Assembly (NCBI GenBank): GCA_018241445.1 | Contig: JAFEDT010000008.1 | Coordinates: forward strand, 186,001-250,000 | From: Pseudomonadota bacterium | GTDB taxonomy: Bacteria > Pseudomonadota > Gammaproteobacteria > Steroidobacterales > Steroidobacteraceae | Direction: 5' to 3' | Length of the DNA stretch: 64,000 nt | Shown here: one piece after another, positions 7,955 to 16,021 of the stretch | Position numbering within the stretch: position 1 is the stretch's first letter | Layout of the letters: the number at the start of each line of letters is the position of its first letter | Translations under genes and position numbers: made by a program | Notes under the pieces: model-generated | What the model was told of the DNA's origin: nothing | Seen by the model: the letters and a program-made list of their open reading frames with translations, nothing else | Databases searched by the model: none

Positions 7955-9559
7955 TCACAGGACAGTGCGGCCCTGCACGGCATCATCCACGCTGGCGTAA
8001 TCCAGGGCGCCCGGACCGGACAGGCAGGGCAGGTCGGCCCGCGCCAGGGCGTCCCGGGCGCGGTCCTTCAGCCGCGCCAGGCGCAGTGCGGCGCCGTGGG
8101 CCTGCAGCCAGTCGCCGAACTCCCGCAGCGTCTCGATCGCCGTCGCGTCCAGATCCGGAGATTCCTCCAGGCTCAGGACCACCTGTTTCGATCCGGGGTT
8201 GTTCATCACATGCTGGCGCGCCTGCATCATCGCCGGCTCGGCATTGCCGAAGAACAGCGGTTGCTCGGGCCGCAGCACGGTGATCCCGGGCACGAGGCGC
8301 GCGCTCGGGTAACGGCTGACACTGACATAGTCATGCTCGCCCGCCCTGCCCAACACCGACACGGCCGGGGTCGCCAGCGAACGGATGAGCAGCGCCAGGC
8401 TGAGGGCGATCGCCGCGAGCAGGCCATTGAGGACCCCGAGCACCATGACCGACAGCACCGCCGCGCAGGAGGTCAGGCGGTCGCGGCGCCAGCGGAAATA
8501 CTCCTGGAAGGCCGACAGGCGCAGCGAGCGGCTGACGGCGTGGATCACGATGGCGCCCAGCACCGGCTCGGGGATGCGCTCGATCCACGGCAGCAGCAGC
8601 AGCACCATGACCAGGATCACCAGCGCGGCCGTCAACCCCGCCAGGCGCGAGGTGGCCCCGGCAGCCTCGTTGGCGGAGGTGCCGGAGTAACCGGCGCCCA
8701 CCGGCGCCGCCTGGATGAGCCCGCCGACCATGTTGGCGACGCCCAGGGCCAGCAGATCGCGGTTCGGCTGCACCGGCTGGTCGTGCTTCAGCGCGAAGGT
8801 GCGGATGGAGCCGTAGGACTCCGCGTACAGGATGAACATCAGCGCCAGCGAGAACTCGCACATTTGCAGCCACTGCCCCTGTGCCGGCCGGGTGAAGTGC
8901 GGCGCGGCGAGAGTCAGGTCGATCATGCCGGTCAGCTTCACGCCATGCGCCGCGAGAGTGCCGGACAGCAGGATGCTGGCCACGATGACCACCAGCGCCC
9001 CCGGAAGGCGCGGCGCGCGCTCGAGCACGAACAGGCCGGCGAGCGCGGCCAGCCCGCAGGCGAGGCTCGCGACATGCCAGGTGCCTGCGCCGCGCAACAG
9101 CTCCAGCAGCAGTGGAAAGAAGCCGCTGGCGTGAGGATGCATCTGCACCAGGTTCGGCCACTGCTTGACGGCGATCACCAGCGCCAGCCCGAAGGCATAA
9201 CCGCGCAGCACCGGGCGGGCGATCAGGTTGGATATCGCGCCGAGCCGCAGCGCCGCCGCCAGCGTGAAGGCGACGCCGGCGCCCGCCACCAGGATGGATG
9301 CGAAAGCCACCCTTTGCGTCACATCGCCCGCGCCGAGGGCCGCCGTGGCCGAGGCGAGCACTGCAGCCGAGGAGGAGGTCGCGGTCACAATTGCGAAGCG
9401 GCTGCGGCCGATCAGGCCGTAACACAGCAGCCCGGCGAACAACGCCAGCACGCCGGCCTGCGGCGGCAGGTTGGCGACGCCGGAGTAGGCGACCGCCTCG
9501 GGCAGCAGCAGGCCCGCGATGGACAGGCCGGCAAGCAGGTCCGCTGACTTCAATGCCAA
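7955..9559 (-). CDS. SulP-family anion transporter with C-terminal STAS domain
   Basis: 534-residue SLC26/SulP transporter, an inner-membrane carrier for sulfate, bicarbonate or other anions. About residues 1-400 are a dense set of membrane helices starting DLLAGLSIAGLLLPEAVAYS, and contain GAGYSGTSANEAAGATSR, the position of the SulP signature. The C-terminal STAS domain includes KQVVLSLEESPDLDATAIETL. The start is TTG (9559 or 9553), overlapping the end of the amidohydrolase gene by 10 bases or fewer, so it is the last gene of the four-gene minus operon of the sugar locus. Its presence could mean that the substrate is sulfated, but no sulfatase is in the window. Confidence 0.92.
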   Translation of the reverse strand: MALKSADLLAGLSIAGLLLPEAVAYSGVANLPPQAGVLALFAGLLCYGLIGRSRFAIVTATSSSAAVLASATAALGAGDVTQRVAFASILVAGAGVAFTLAAALRLGAISNLIARPVLRGYAFGLALVIAVKQWPNLVQMHPHASGFFPLLLELLRGAGTWHVASLACGLAALAGLFVLERAPRLPGALVVIVASILLSGTLAAHGVKLTGMIDLTLAAPHFTRPAQGQWLQMCEFSLALMFILYAESYGSIRTFALKHDQPVQPNRDLLALGVANMVGGLIQAAPVGAGYSGTSANEAAGATSRLAGLTAALVILVMVLLLLPWIERIPEPVLGAIVIHAVSRSLRLSAFQEYFRWRRDRLTSCAAVLSVMVLGVLNGLLAAIALSLALLIRSLATPAVSVLGRAGEHDYVSVSRYPSARLVPGITVLRPEQPLFFGNAEPAMMQARQHVMNNPGSKQVVLSLEESPDLDATAIETLREFGDWLQAHGAALRLARLKDRARDALARADLPCLSGPGALDYASVDDAVQGRTVL

Positions 9560-10683
9560 CCGTCCCCGAACAGTGCTTCGGCATTGCGGCGATAGATCTG
9601 CTCCACCACGTCCCGCGGCAGCCTCAGTCCGCGGAATCCCCCGGTGAAATCCGCGGAGTGCATCGCATCGTCAGTCACAAGGAAGCGCCAGTCCTCGACC
9701 CAGTGCCGATGGATGTCCGCGACGGCGCCGGGGTTGTCGTCCTGCGGCCCGTAGGCTTCGTCGCTGCCGTAAAGCACACGGTCACGATAGCGCATCAGGA
9801 AGCGGCGCACCCTGGCGCGGTCCCGGGTCGCCTGGTATTCCAGGTGCACCAGGCGCGCGGCCAGGTCTACGCGCGCCGTCGGGAAGCGCTCCAGAAACTG
9901 CGCGACCCGATCAACGTCCCACTCGAGGGAGGCCAGGTGCACCGCGTCCACCCTCAGGTCCGGGTGTGCTGCGAGCACGCGATCGCGCGCGGCAAGGATC
10001 GCCGCATGCGAGGGCATCTGCGGGTGGCGGTACATGTAGTACTGCGGGTGCTCGCTGAAGTATTCCCGATCCGAGCGCACCGTCATCCTGCTCATGGGCA
10101 GCCAGCAGTTCAGCGGCTCGGCCTGATGGGCCACGAGGACCAGGTAATGCTGCGCGATATAGTCCATCACCGGGCTGAGGCGCGGATTGTCGAGCATGAC
10201 GTAGTGCCCTGCGGCATCGCGCAGCGCCATGCCGATGTTCTTCCAGACCTTGATGCCGACCGCGCCCGCGGCATCTGCCTGCGCGATCTGGCGGATCGCC
10301 TGCGCGCTCCAGTCCGGGGACTGGAATCCCCGGACCAGGAAGCTGCCGACCCAGGCGACCCTTCCGGGGTAGCGCGCCTTCAGCGACAGTGCATCCTGCT
10401 GCTGCTGCGACAGCGGCGGGAAATCAGGGTAATCGACGTTGATCTCGACGATGCGGAAGTTGTCCGCAAGCGCCTGCTTCATGAACTGGTCGGCACGCCC
10501 GTGGATGTGCACATGGGCATCGATCTTGGAGACGCGCGCGAAGTCGTCCGCACGGTAGTACTGCGCCGCGGCGGCAGGGGGGGCGGCCTGCGGCGCGGCG
10601 CCTGCGCTGCCGATGGCGAGGCCACAGGCCGCCAGGATCATGGCCGCCGGCGCCACACCGCGGCGGCGCATCGCGGGCTTCAT
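9550..10683 (-). CDS. Exported amidohydrolase (Amidohydro_2, TIM-barrel metal-dependent hydrolase)
   Basis: 377 residues. The N-terminus (MKPAMRRRGVAPAAMILAACGLAIGSAGAAPQ) is a signal peptide; LAAC could also serve as a lipobox. The catalytic domain begins KIDAHVHIHG, the HxH metal-binding strand of amidohydrolase-2 enzymes. It continues with VGIKVWKNIG (Lys region), VLVAHQAEP (His), VHLASLEWD and, late, VLYGSDEAYGP with the catalytic Asp. It overlaps the regulator gene by 4 bases. In a galactosaminide locus one would look for a GalNAc-6-P deacetylase, but export makes that unlikely, because the phosphorylated sugar is cytoplasmic. It may instead act on an acyl or lactone group of the periplasmic substrate; this is inference. 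Confidence 0.85.
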   Translation of the reverse strand: MKPAMRRRGVAPAAMILAACGLAIGSAGAAPQAAPPAAAAQYYRADDFARVSKIDAHVHIHGRADQFMKQALADNFRIVEINVDYPDFPPLSQQQQDALSLKARYPGRVAWVGSFLVRGFQSPDWSAQAIRQIAQADAAGAVGIKVWKNIGMALRDAAGHYVMLDNPRLSPVMDYIAQHYLVLVAHQAEPLNCWLPMSRMTVRSDREYFSEHPQYYMYRHPQMPSHAAILAARDRVLAAHPDLRVDAVHLASLEWDVDRVAQFLERFPTARVDLAARLVHLEYQATRDRARVRRFLMRYRDRVLYGSDEAYGPQDDNPGAVADIHRHWVEDWRFLVTDDAMHSADFTGGFRGLRLPRDVVEQIYRRNAEALFGDGWH

Positions 10684-11465
10684 ACCAGCTGCACCTGCAC
10701 TCCGCGGGCGCGCAACTGCTCCACGGCCGGCGCGGGCGCGGCGTTGTCGGTGATCAGGAGATTCACCTGGCCGGTGCGGGCAATGAGCGCAATGTTGCGG
10801 CGCGCGAACTTGGAGGCATCGGCCACCACCACGACCTCGCGCGAAATCGCGATCATGCGTGCGTTGAGCTCGGCCTCCGCCAGGTGCGGGGTCATGACGC
10901 CCAATTGCGGATCGATGCCGTCGGCCCCCAGGTACAGGCGGTTGGCCTGCAGCGTAGCGAGTGCGGCCTGCGCCATCGGGCCGGTGAGTGAGTTGGATTC
11001 GCGGCGCAGGATGCCGCCGGGCACGATCAGCCGCACCGCGGGCACATCGACCAGGAGCGCGGCGACGTTGAGCGCGTTGGTGACGACGTTGAGGGCCGAC
11101 AGCGGCAAAGAGCGGATGCAGCGTGCGATCTCCGCGGTGGTGGTGCCCGAGTCGATGATGATGGTTTCGCCGTCACGGATCAGGCTGGCAGCGGCCTGGG
11201 CGATGCGTACCTTCTCGGCGTGATGCTGCAGCTGCTTGACGCTCAGGGACTGGTCGGCGTCGGACACCGCCAGCGCCCCGCCGTGGGTGCGTGTCAGCGC
11301 GCCGGCAGCCTCGAGGGCCGACAGGTCGGCACGGATCGTGACCTGGGAAGTCCCGAAGCGGGCCGCGAGCGCGGGCACAGTCACCCGGCCGTGCTCGCGC
11401 AGCAGCTCGCAGATGCGCCGCCGGCGCTCCTCGATGAGCAGGTCGGGTTCGCGCGCGCCTGCCAT
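10680..11465 (-). CDS. DeoR/GlpR-family transcriptional regulator (AgaR-like)
   Basis: 261 residues. The N-terminal winged HTH (RRRRICELLREHGRVTVPAL, then FGTSQVTIRADLSALEAAG and LTRTHGGAL) is the DeoR signature. The C-terminal sugar-phosphate sensor (DeoRC) has IIIDSGTTTAEIARC, VVTNALNVA, VPGGILRRESNSLTGP, GADGIDPQLGVMTPH and VVVADASKF. Family members repress sugar operons and are released by a phosphosugar. The gene sits between the GH36 enzyme (1-base overlap) and the amidohydrolase. Its likely targets are the two TTTC-type sites in the divergent control region at 13660-13740. AgaR of N-acetylgalactosamine pathways is the closest role by context. Confidence 0.92.
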   Translation of the reverse strand: MAGAREPDLLIEERRRRICELLREHGRVTVPALAARFGTSQVTIRADLSALEAAGALTRTHGGALAVSDADQSLSVKQLQHHAEKVRIAQAAASLIRDGETIIIDSGTTTAEIARCIRSLPLSALNVVTNALNVAALLVDVPAVRLIVPGGILRRESNSLTGPMAQAALATLQANRLYLGADGIDPQLGVMTPHLAEAELNARMIAISREVVVVADASKFARRNIALIARTGQVNLLITDNAAPAPAVEQLRARGVQVQLV

Positions 11466-13645
11466 CAGACCGGCAAGGCCTCGAGCACCAGGAAGCGCTG
11501 GAAGGTGAACGGCATCGGTGCCGCGGACGAAGTGACGTGGCCGAAGTCACGGCCGTTGAAATAGTCGCGCAGCCGGTAGCGCACACCGCTCTTCAGGCCG
11601 CGCAAGGCGATCGGTCCGTGCCAGTGCCGGGCATAGAAAGCATAGTAGAGCCGCCCTGATTTCTCGACCACGTGCCCCTCGGGTTTGTCGAATCCGATGT
11701 CGTAGAGCTCACCGCGATAGTTGCCTTGCGGCAGCATGCGCTCGTTATATAACCCGATCCACTTGCGCCACAGCGCCTCGCGTTGCGGCGTCAGCAGAAA
11801 CGAGTCCCTGGGCTTCGGGTCCCTGGGCCAGGTGAATTTGGTGGAAACCACCGCGCCGATGCCGACGGTGGAAGCAAAGTCATCACCGCCGTCACTCAGC
11901 TCCACGTGATCGCCGGCGAAGGGCGCGGCGCCGCCCATCAGCGCCTTGAGCGTCTTGCCCTTCAGACGCACCTGCCAGGACGACTCCGGATCGGAGGCCG
12001 GCACCTGGTTGACAGATGAGAAGTCGAAGAACGAGAAGCCCGTCCCGCAGGGACACAGCTCCATGACGGCCTGCGGGTCGATGCGCATCGCTACGCGATA
12101 CAGCGCCTGGAAGAAGTCCTGCAGCCCCTCGAGCGACTCCTCAGGACGGGCGTGGCGATGCGCCGGGTTGTAGCAGGGGGCGACGCCGTTGAGATGCTGG
12201 CCGTCGATCTTCAGTCCCGCATAACCCCAGGTGCCCAGGATGCGACGCACCAGCTCCTCGTGATAAGCGACAGTCTTCGCATAAGCGGGGCACAGGTAAA
12301 AACTGTTCCACCACGAGATGAGCTGCGGCGCACCGTCGGCATCCAGCAGCAGCATGTCGGTGTGATCGTGCAGCAGGTCCGAGCCGGGCGCGGCCGCGAG
12401 CGGCGCAACCCACAGGCGCGGCTTGAGCGACCCGGCGCGGATGTGGTCCGTGAGCGCGCGCATGTCGGCATCGCCGCGCGGATACTTGTCGGGCGCGGGC
12501 CGCCAGTCGCCGACGTTGGTCTGCCAGCCGTCATCGACCACCGCCCAGCGCAGGCCGAGGTCGCGCACCTTCGGCAGGGTGCCCTCGATCAGCGCTACGG
12601 TGCAGCTGCGCTCGTAACCCCAGGAACACCAGATGGGCTCGTACGCGGCCTGCGGCGGCGGCGCCGGACACAGGCCCTGTTCCGCCATGACGCGGCGGTA
12701 GGCATCGAGCGCGGCGAAATAGTCGCCGGTATGCACCGCCATGAAGGTTTGCGGTGTGCTGAAGCTCTCGCCTGGGGCAAGTTTCCCGGTGACTTTCCCG
12801 GCGATCGCCATGCGCACGCCGCGGCCAGTGCGCCGCACCGGCAGTGACAACAGGCGCGGATGGGTTTCGAGGTGACCCAGGGCAACGCCGCAATCGCGCT
12901 GCCACACGTCCACCACCGGGATGCCGCCGCCATAGTCTGATGCCGTCATGCCCAGGTAGTTGTCCTGGTCGAAGCCCACGTGAACCGGCTGCACCCAGTC
13001 GCGGCGGTCGGCGTGCGTGCTGCCGCAGTAGGACCAGAAGCGCGTCTCCTCGCGCGCTGTCGGCTCAGCCGTCGTGTCGCCCTGCGCCGGCGCGTCCGAA
13101 CCTGGCAGCTCCAGGTCGGCGCTGCGCCAGGCGCGCAGGGCGACGGGGGAGTCGGAGACGTTCCGGTACTCCACCTGGAAGAACACGAGTCCGGGATGGC
13201 GCTCGTAGAGCTCCGCCCGCAGCGTCTTGCGCAAGCGCGCGGCGGCGCCCGCAGTCGGCTGATCCTGGGAAACACCGACTCCCGAGATCGTCAGCCGCTC
13301 GCCCCTGCCACGCGGACCTTCGAGTGGCTCGTGTTGATCGCGGTCGACGCTGAACAAGGTGATGCGCGCGCCGCCTTCGAGTTCGAGCCACTCGCTCGCC
13401 ATCCAGGGTGTCAGCGGATACGCGGTGCCGCCGCGCCAGTGCGCCAGGCGTGAGCGCAGCTGCTGATCGAACCGCAGCTGCAGTACCGCGTCGGCCAGTT
13501 CGTGGGGCGCAGCCGTCCCCGGGGCTGGATCGGGATTTCCGCCCTCAGTCGCGGCCAGCGCAAGACCGCCGAGTGCGCCGGGCGCCATACCGGCGCCGGC
13601 CGCCAGCTGCAGGAACTGCCGCCGGGTCGTGCTAGGGGAGCTCAT
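11465..13645 (-). CDS. Tat-exported GH36-type alpha-galactosidase / alpha-N-acetylgalactosaminidase
   Basis: 726-residue glycoside hydrolase of clan GH-D. The N-terminus (SPSTTRRQFLQLAAGAG) is a twin-arginine signal, so the enzyme folds before export and probably acts in the periplasm. Residues of about 45-330 form the beta-sandwich domain. The TIM barrel begins near PIWCSWGYERSCTV and RWAVVDDGWQTNVGDW. The predicted nucleophile is Asp481 in GLKIDGQHL and the predicted acid/base is Asp552 in PASDPESSW. These enzymes release alpha-linked galactose or GalNAc. Given the AgaS- and AgaZ-type genes opposite, alpha-GalNAc specificity is plausible but not shown by sequence. First gene of the minus operon; its promoter lies in the shared AT-rich region. 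Confidence 0.88.
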   Translation of the reverse strand: MSSPSTTRRQFLQLAAGAGMAPGALGGLALAATEGGNPDPAPGTAAPHELADAVLQLRFDQQLRSRLAHWRGGTAYPLTPWMASEWLELEGGARITLFSVDRDQHEPLEGPRGRGERLTISGVGVSQDQPTAGAAARLRKTLRAELYERHPGLVFFQVEYRNVSDSPVALRAWRSADLELPGSDAPAQGDTTAEPTAREETRFWSYCGSTHADRRDWVQPVHVGFDQDNYLGMTASDYGGGIPVVDVWQRDCGVALGHLETHPRLLSLPVRRTGRGVRMAIAGKVTGKLAPGESFSTPQTFMAVHTGDYFAALDAYRRVMAEQGLCPAPPPQAAYEPIWCSWGYERSCTVALIEGTLPKVRDLGLRWAVVDDGWQTNVGDWRPAPDKYPRGDADMRALTDHIRAGSLKPRLWVAPLAAAPGSDLLHDHTDMLLLDADGAPQLISWWNSFYLCPAYAKTVAYHEELVRRILGTWGYAGLKIDGQHLNGVAPCYNPAHRHARPEESLEGLQDFFQALYRVAMRIDPQAVMELCPCGTGFSFFDFSSVNQVPASDPESSWQVRLKGKTLKALMGGAAPFAGDHVELSDGGDDFASTVGIGAVVSTKFTWPRDPKPRDSFLLTPQREALWRKWIGLYNERMLPQGNYRGELYDIGFDKPEGHVVEKSGRLYYAFYARHWHGPIALRGLKSGVRYRLRDYFNGRDFGHVTSSAAPMPFTFQRFLVLEALPV

Positions 13646-13656
13646 CCAGCCGTCTC

Positions 13657-13685
13657 TTGACAGACATGAAAGATTTCGAAATAGT
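13657..13685 (+). promoter_or_regulatory. Candidate sigma-70 promoter of the plus sugar operon
   Basis: TTGACA (13657-13662), a 17-base spacer and AATAGT (13680-13685, 4 of 6 matches to TATAAT), reading toward the DMT transporter gene. The -10 overlaps a GAAA-type operator half-site, which would allow repression by the DeoR-type regulator. Confidence 0.5.
13668..13681 (-). promoter_or_regulatory. Candidate DeoR/AgaR operator, site B
   Basis: On the minus strand TTTCGAAATCTTTC: two TTTC half-sites exactly 10 bases apart. It mirrors site A at 13724 in opposite orientation. TTTC-rich direct repeats are known for DeoR/AgaR-type regulators; assignment to the regulator at 10680-11465 is inference. 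Confidence 0.45.
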
Positions 13686-13723
13686 GAATAAAAGAAAAGG
13701 AAAAATCAAACGGCTATTTTTTC

Positions 13724-13737
13724 TTTCGTTTACTTTC
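13724..13737 (+). promoter_or_regulatory. Candidate DeoR/AgaR operator, site A
   Basis: TTTCGTTTACTTTC: two TTTC half-sites exactly 10 bases apart, in a T-rich tract just before the DMT transporter start. The surrounding 80 bases (13661-13740) are about 29% GC against a GC-rich background, as expected for a regulated divergent promoter. Confidence 0.45.
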
Positions 13738-13745
13738 GAATCAAT

Positions 13746-14711
13746 ATGGGAGTGCATTTGAGCGAATCGTCAGCCGCCCCTCACGGCAACCCCGGTGCAG
13801 GCCCGTCCGCGCCACCAACGGGTACCGCGATGACCCGCCGCGCCGGACTGATGTTCGCACTGATCACCACCGCATTCTGGGGTGTGTGGGGAGCGTTCGC
13901 AGGCTTCCCCGCCGAACACGGCTTTCCCGAGACGCTCATCTACGTGGTCTGGGCGCTCACCATGATTCCGCCCGCACTGTACGCGCTGTCGCGCATCGAC
14001 TGGAAGCTGCCGCGCGATGGCCGTTCGCTGCTGCTGGGCGCGCTGATCGGGCTCACCGGCGCCGGTGGGCAGATGCTGCTGTTCCACGCGGTTCACACCG
14101 GGCCGACCTACCTGATCTTTCCGCTGATCGCGTTGTCGCCGGTAGTGACCATCGCCCTGTCGCTGCTGTGGCTCAACGAGCGCACCACACGAGTCGGCGC
14201 GCTGGGGATCGTGCTCGCCCTGCTCTCGCTGCCGCTGTTCGACTACGAGCCCCGCGCCGGGCTCTTCGGCCACGGCGTCGCCTGGTTTGCGTATTCGCTC
14301 GTCATTCTCGCCGCCTGGGGCGTCCAGGCGTTCTTCATCAAGCTCGCCAACCGCACGATGAGCGCGGAGGCGATCTTCGTCTGCATGGCGCTCGTGGCAC
14401 TGGCCCTGATCCCCGTGGCGCTGTGGATGACAGACTTCTCCCGGCCCATCAACTATGGCTGGCAAGGGCCGTACGTGGCGGCGCTGACACAGATCCTGAA
14501 CGCGATCGGCGCACTGACGCTGGTCTACGCCTTCCGCTTCGGCAAGGCGATCGTGGTTTCCCCGCTCGCCAACGCCGGCGCCCCTCTCATCACCGCGCTG
14601 ATCTCACTGGCACTGTTGGGGTTGGTGCCGCATCCGCTGAAGATTGCGGGCATTGTGCTCGCCTTCCTGGCGGCGGCGCTGCTGGCCGCCGAGCCGGAGG
14701 AGAGCGCGTGA
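13746..14711 (+). CDS. DMT-superfamily (EamA) permease, probable sugar transporter of the locus
   Basis: 321-residue inner-membrane protein with about ten hydrophobic helices in two EamA halves (helix one LMFALITTAFWGVWGAFAGF; second half beginning near FGHGVAWFAYSLVILAAWG). EamA carriers move small metabolites. As the only inner-membrane carrier in the plus operon it is the best candidate for bringing the released sugar into the cell, taking the place of a PTS. The start is uncertain: ATG 13746 has no Shine-Dalgarno, TTG 13758 has GGGAG 5 bases upstream, and ATG 13830 would begin MTRRAGLMF. The stop overlaps the next start (GTGA). Confidence 0.88.
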   Translation: MGVHLSESSAAPHGNPGAGPSAPPTGTAMTRRAGLMFALITTAFWGVWGAFAGFPAEHGFPETLIYVVWALTMIPPALYALSRIDWKLPRDGRSLLLGALIGLTGAGGQMLLFHAVHTGPTYLIFPLIALSPVVTIALSLLWLNERTTRVGALGIVLALLSLPLFDYEPRAGLFGHGVAWFAYSLVILAAWGVQAFFIKLANRTMSAEAIFVCMALVALALIPVALWMTDFSRPINYGWQGPYVAALTQILNAIGALTLVYAFRFGKAIVVSPLANAGAPLITALISLALLGLVPHPLKIAGIVLAFLAAALLAAEPEESA

Positions 14712-16021
14712 GAGCGATGCTGGACCTGGCACGCCGTCACCGCGCCGGTGAGCCGCTGGGCATCACCTCCGTGTGCAGCGCGCATCCGCTGGCACTGCGT
14801 GCCGCGCTGTCGCACGCGCGCGCCACCGGCGGCCACGCACTCATCGAGGCCACCTCCAACCAGGTGAACCAGCAGGGCGGCTACACCGGGATGCGCCCGG
14901 CGCAGTTCCGCGACCTGGTGCTGGGACTTGCGGATGACAGTGGCCTGCCGCGCCAGCGCCTGCTGCTGGGCGGGGACCATCTCGGGCCCAACGCGTGGCA
15001 ATCGCTGCCCGCGGCACAGGCACTGCGGCACGCGGCCGTCATGGTGGACGAGTATGTGCAGGCGGGCTTCCGCAAAATCCACCTGGACTGCTCGATGTCC
15101 TGCGCCGACGATCCGCCGGTGCTGCCGGACCGGACGGTGGCAGCGCGTACCGCGACGCTGTGCGCGCACGCCGAGGCCGCGTGGCAGGAGGCGGGCGGCG
15201 AGCCGCCTGTGTACGTGGTCGGCACCGAGGTCCCCGTGCCGGGCGGCGCGCAGGAGGACCTGCACGAGCTTGCAGTGACTCAGCCGCAGGCGGCGCTGGC
15301 CACGGTCGCTGCCCATCGTGAAGCTTTCGCGGCCGCCGGCCTGCAGGCGGCCTGGGAGCGGGTTGTTGGCCTGGTGGTGCAGCCCGGGGTCGAGTTCGAC
15401 CACGACCGTGTCATCGACTACCAGCCCGCCAGGGCGCGGGACCTGAGCGAGTGCATCGGCGGGATGCCGCACCTGGTATTCGAGGCCCACTCCACGGACT
15501 ACCAGTCACCACCGGCACTGCGCGCCCTGGTGCGCGACCACTTCGCAATCCTGAAAGTGGGCCCGGCCGTCACCTTCGCACTGCGCGAGGCCGTCTGGGC
15601 GCTCGACTGCATCGACCGCGAGTGGCACGGCGAGTCGCGCGCGGCCAACGTGCGCGCGGCACTGCTGGCCGCGATGCGGGCCGACCCTTCCCACTGGCGC
15701 AGGTACTACCACGCCAGCGGGCATGCGCTCGATCTGCAGTTGCAGTTCAGCCTGAGCGATCGCATCCGCTATTACTGGCCGGATGCCGCGGTGGTCGGGG
15801 CGCTGGCGCGGCTCACGGCTGCCTTCGAGCGCGCCACGGTCCCGCTTGCCCTGTTGTCGCAGTATCTGCCAGGGGCCTGCGCCGCCGTCCGCGCCGGTGA
15901 GATCCCGGCCCGCCTCCCCGAACTCACTGTGCATCACATCCACCAGGTTCTCATGCCGTATTCACGGGCGTGCAGCCCGCAGACCAACCACAGGGATCCG
16001 CATCATGAAGATCTTCCTTAG
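14708..16021 (+). CDS. GatZ/KbaZ/AgaZ-family protein (tagatose-bisphosphate aldolase-associated)
   Basis: 437 residues of the GatZ/KbaZ family, class II aldolase-like TIM barrels that occur in galactitol and N-acetylgalactosamine pathways. Members were described as non-catalytic subunits that stabilise tagatose-1,6-bisphosphate aldolase, and have also been proposed to act as the tagatose-6-phosphate kinase step. Conserved stretches are LIEATSNQVNQQGGYTGM, LGGDHLGPNAW, KIHLDCSMSC, VVGTEVPVPGGA, VVQPGVEFDH, VFEAHSTDYQ and ILKVGPA-TFALREA. GTG 14708 has GGAGGA 6 bases upstream; ATG 14717 is an alternative. No partner GatY/KbaY-type aldolase is in the window, so the last step must be encoded elsewhere or done by another aldolase. 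Confidence 0.92.
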   Translation: MRAMLDLARRHRAGEPLGITSVCSAHPLALRAALSHARATGGHALIEATSNQVNQQGGYTGMRPAQFRDLVLGLADDSGLPRQRLLLGGDHLGPNAWQSLPAAQALRHAAVMVDEYVQAGFRKIHLDCSMSCADDPPVLPDRTVAARTATLCAHAEAAWQEAGGEPPVYVVGTEVPVPGGAQEDLHELAVTQPQAALATVAAHREAFAAAGLQAAWERVVGLVVQPGVEFDHDRVIDYQPARARDLSECIGGMPHLVFEAHSTDYQSPPALRALVRDHFAILKVGPAVTFALREAVWALDCIDREWHGESRAANVRAALLAAMRADPSHWRRYYHASGHALDLQLQFSLSDRIRYYWPDAAVVGALARLTAAFERATVPLALLSQYLPGACAAVRAGEIPARLPELTVHHIHQVLMPYSRACSPQTNHRDPHHEDLP

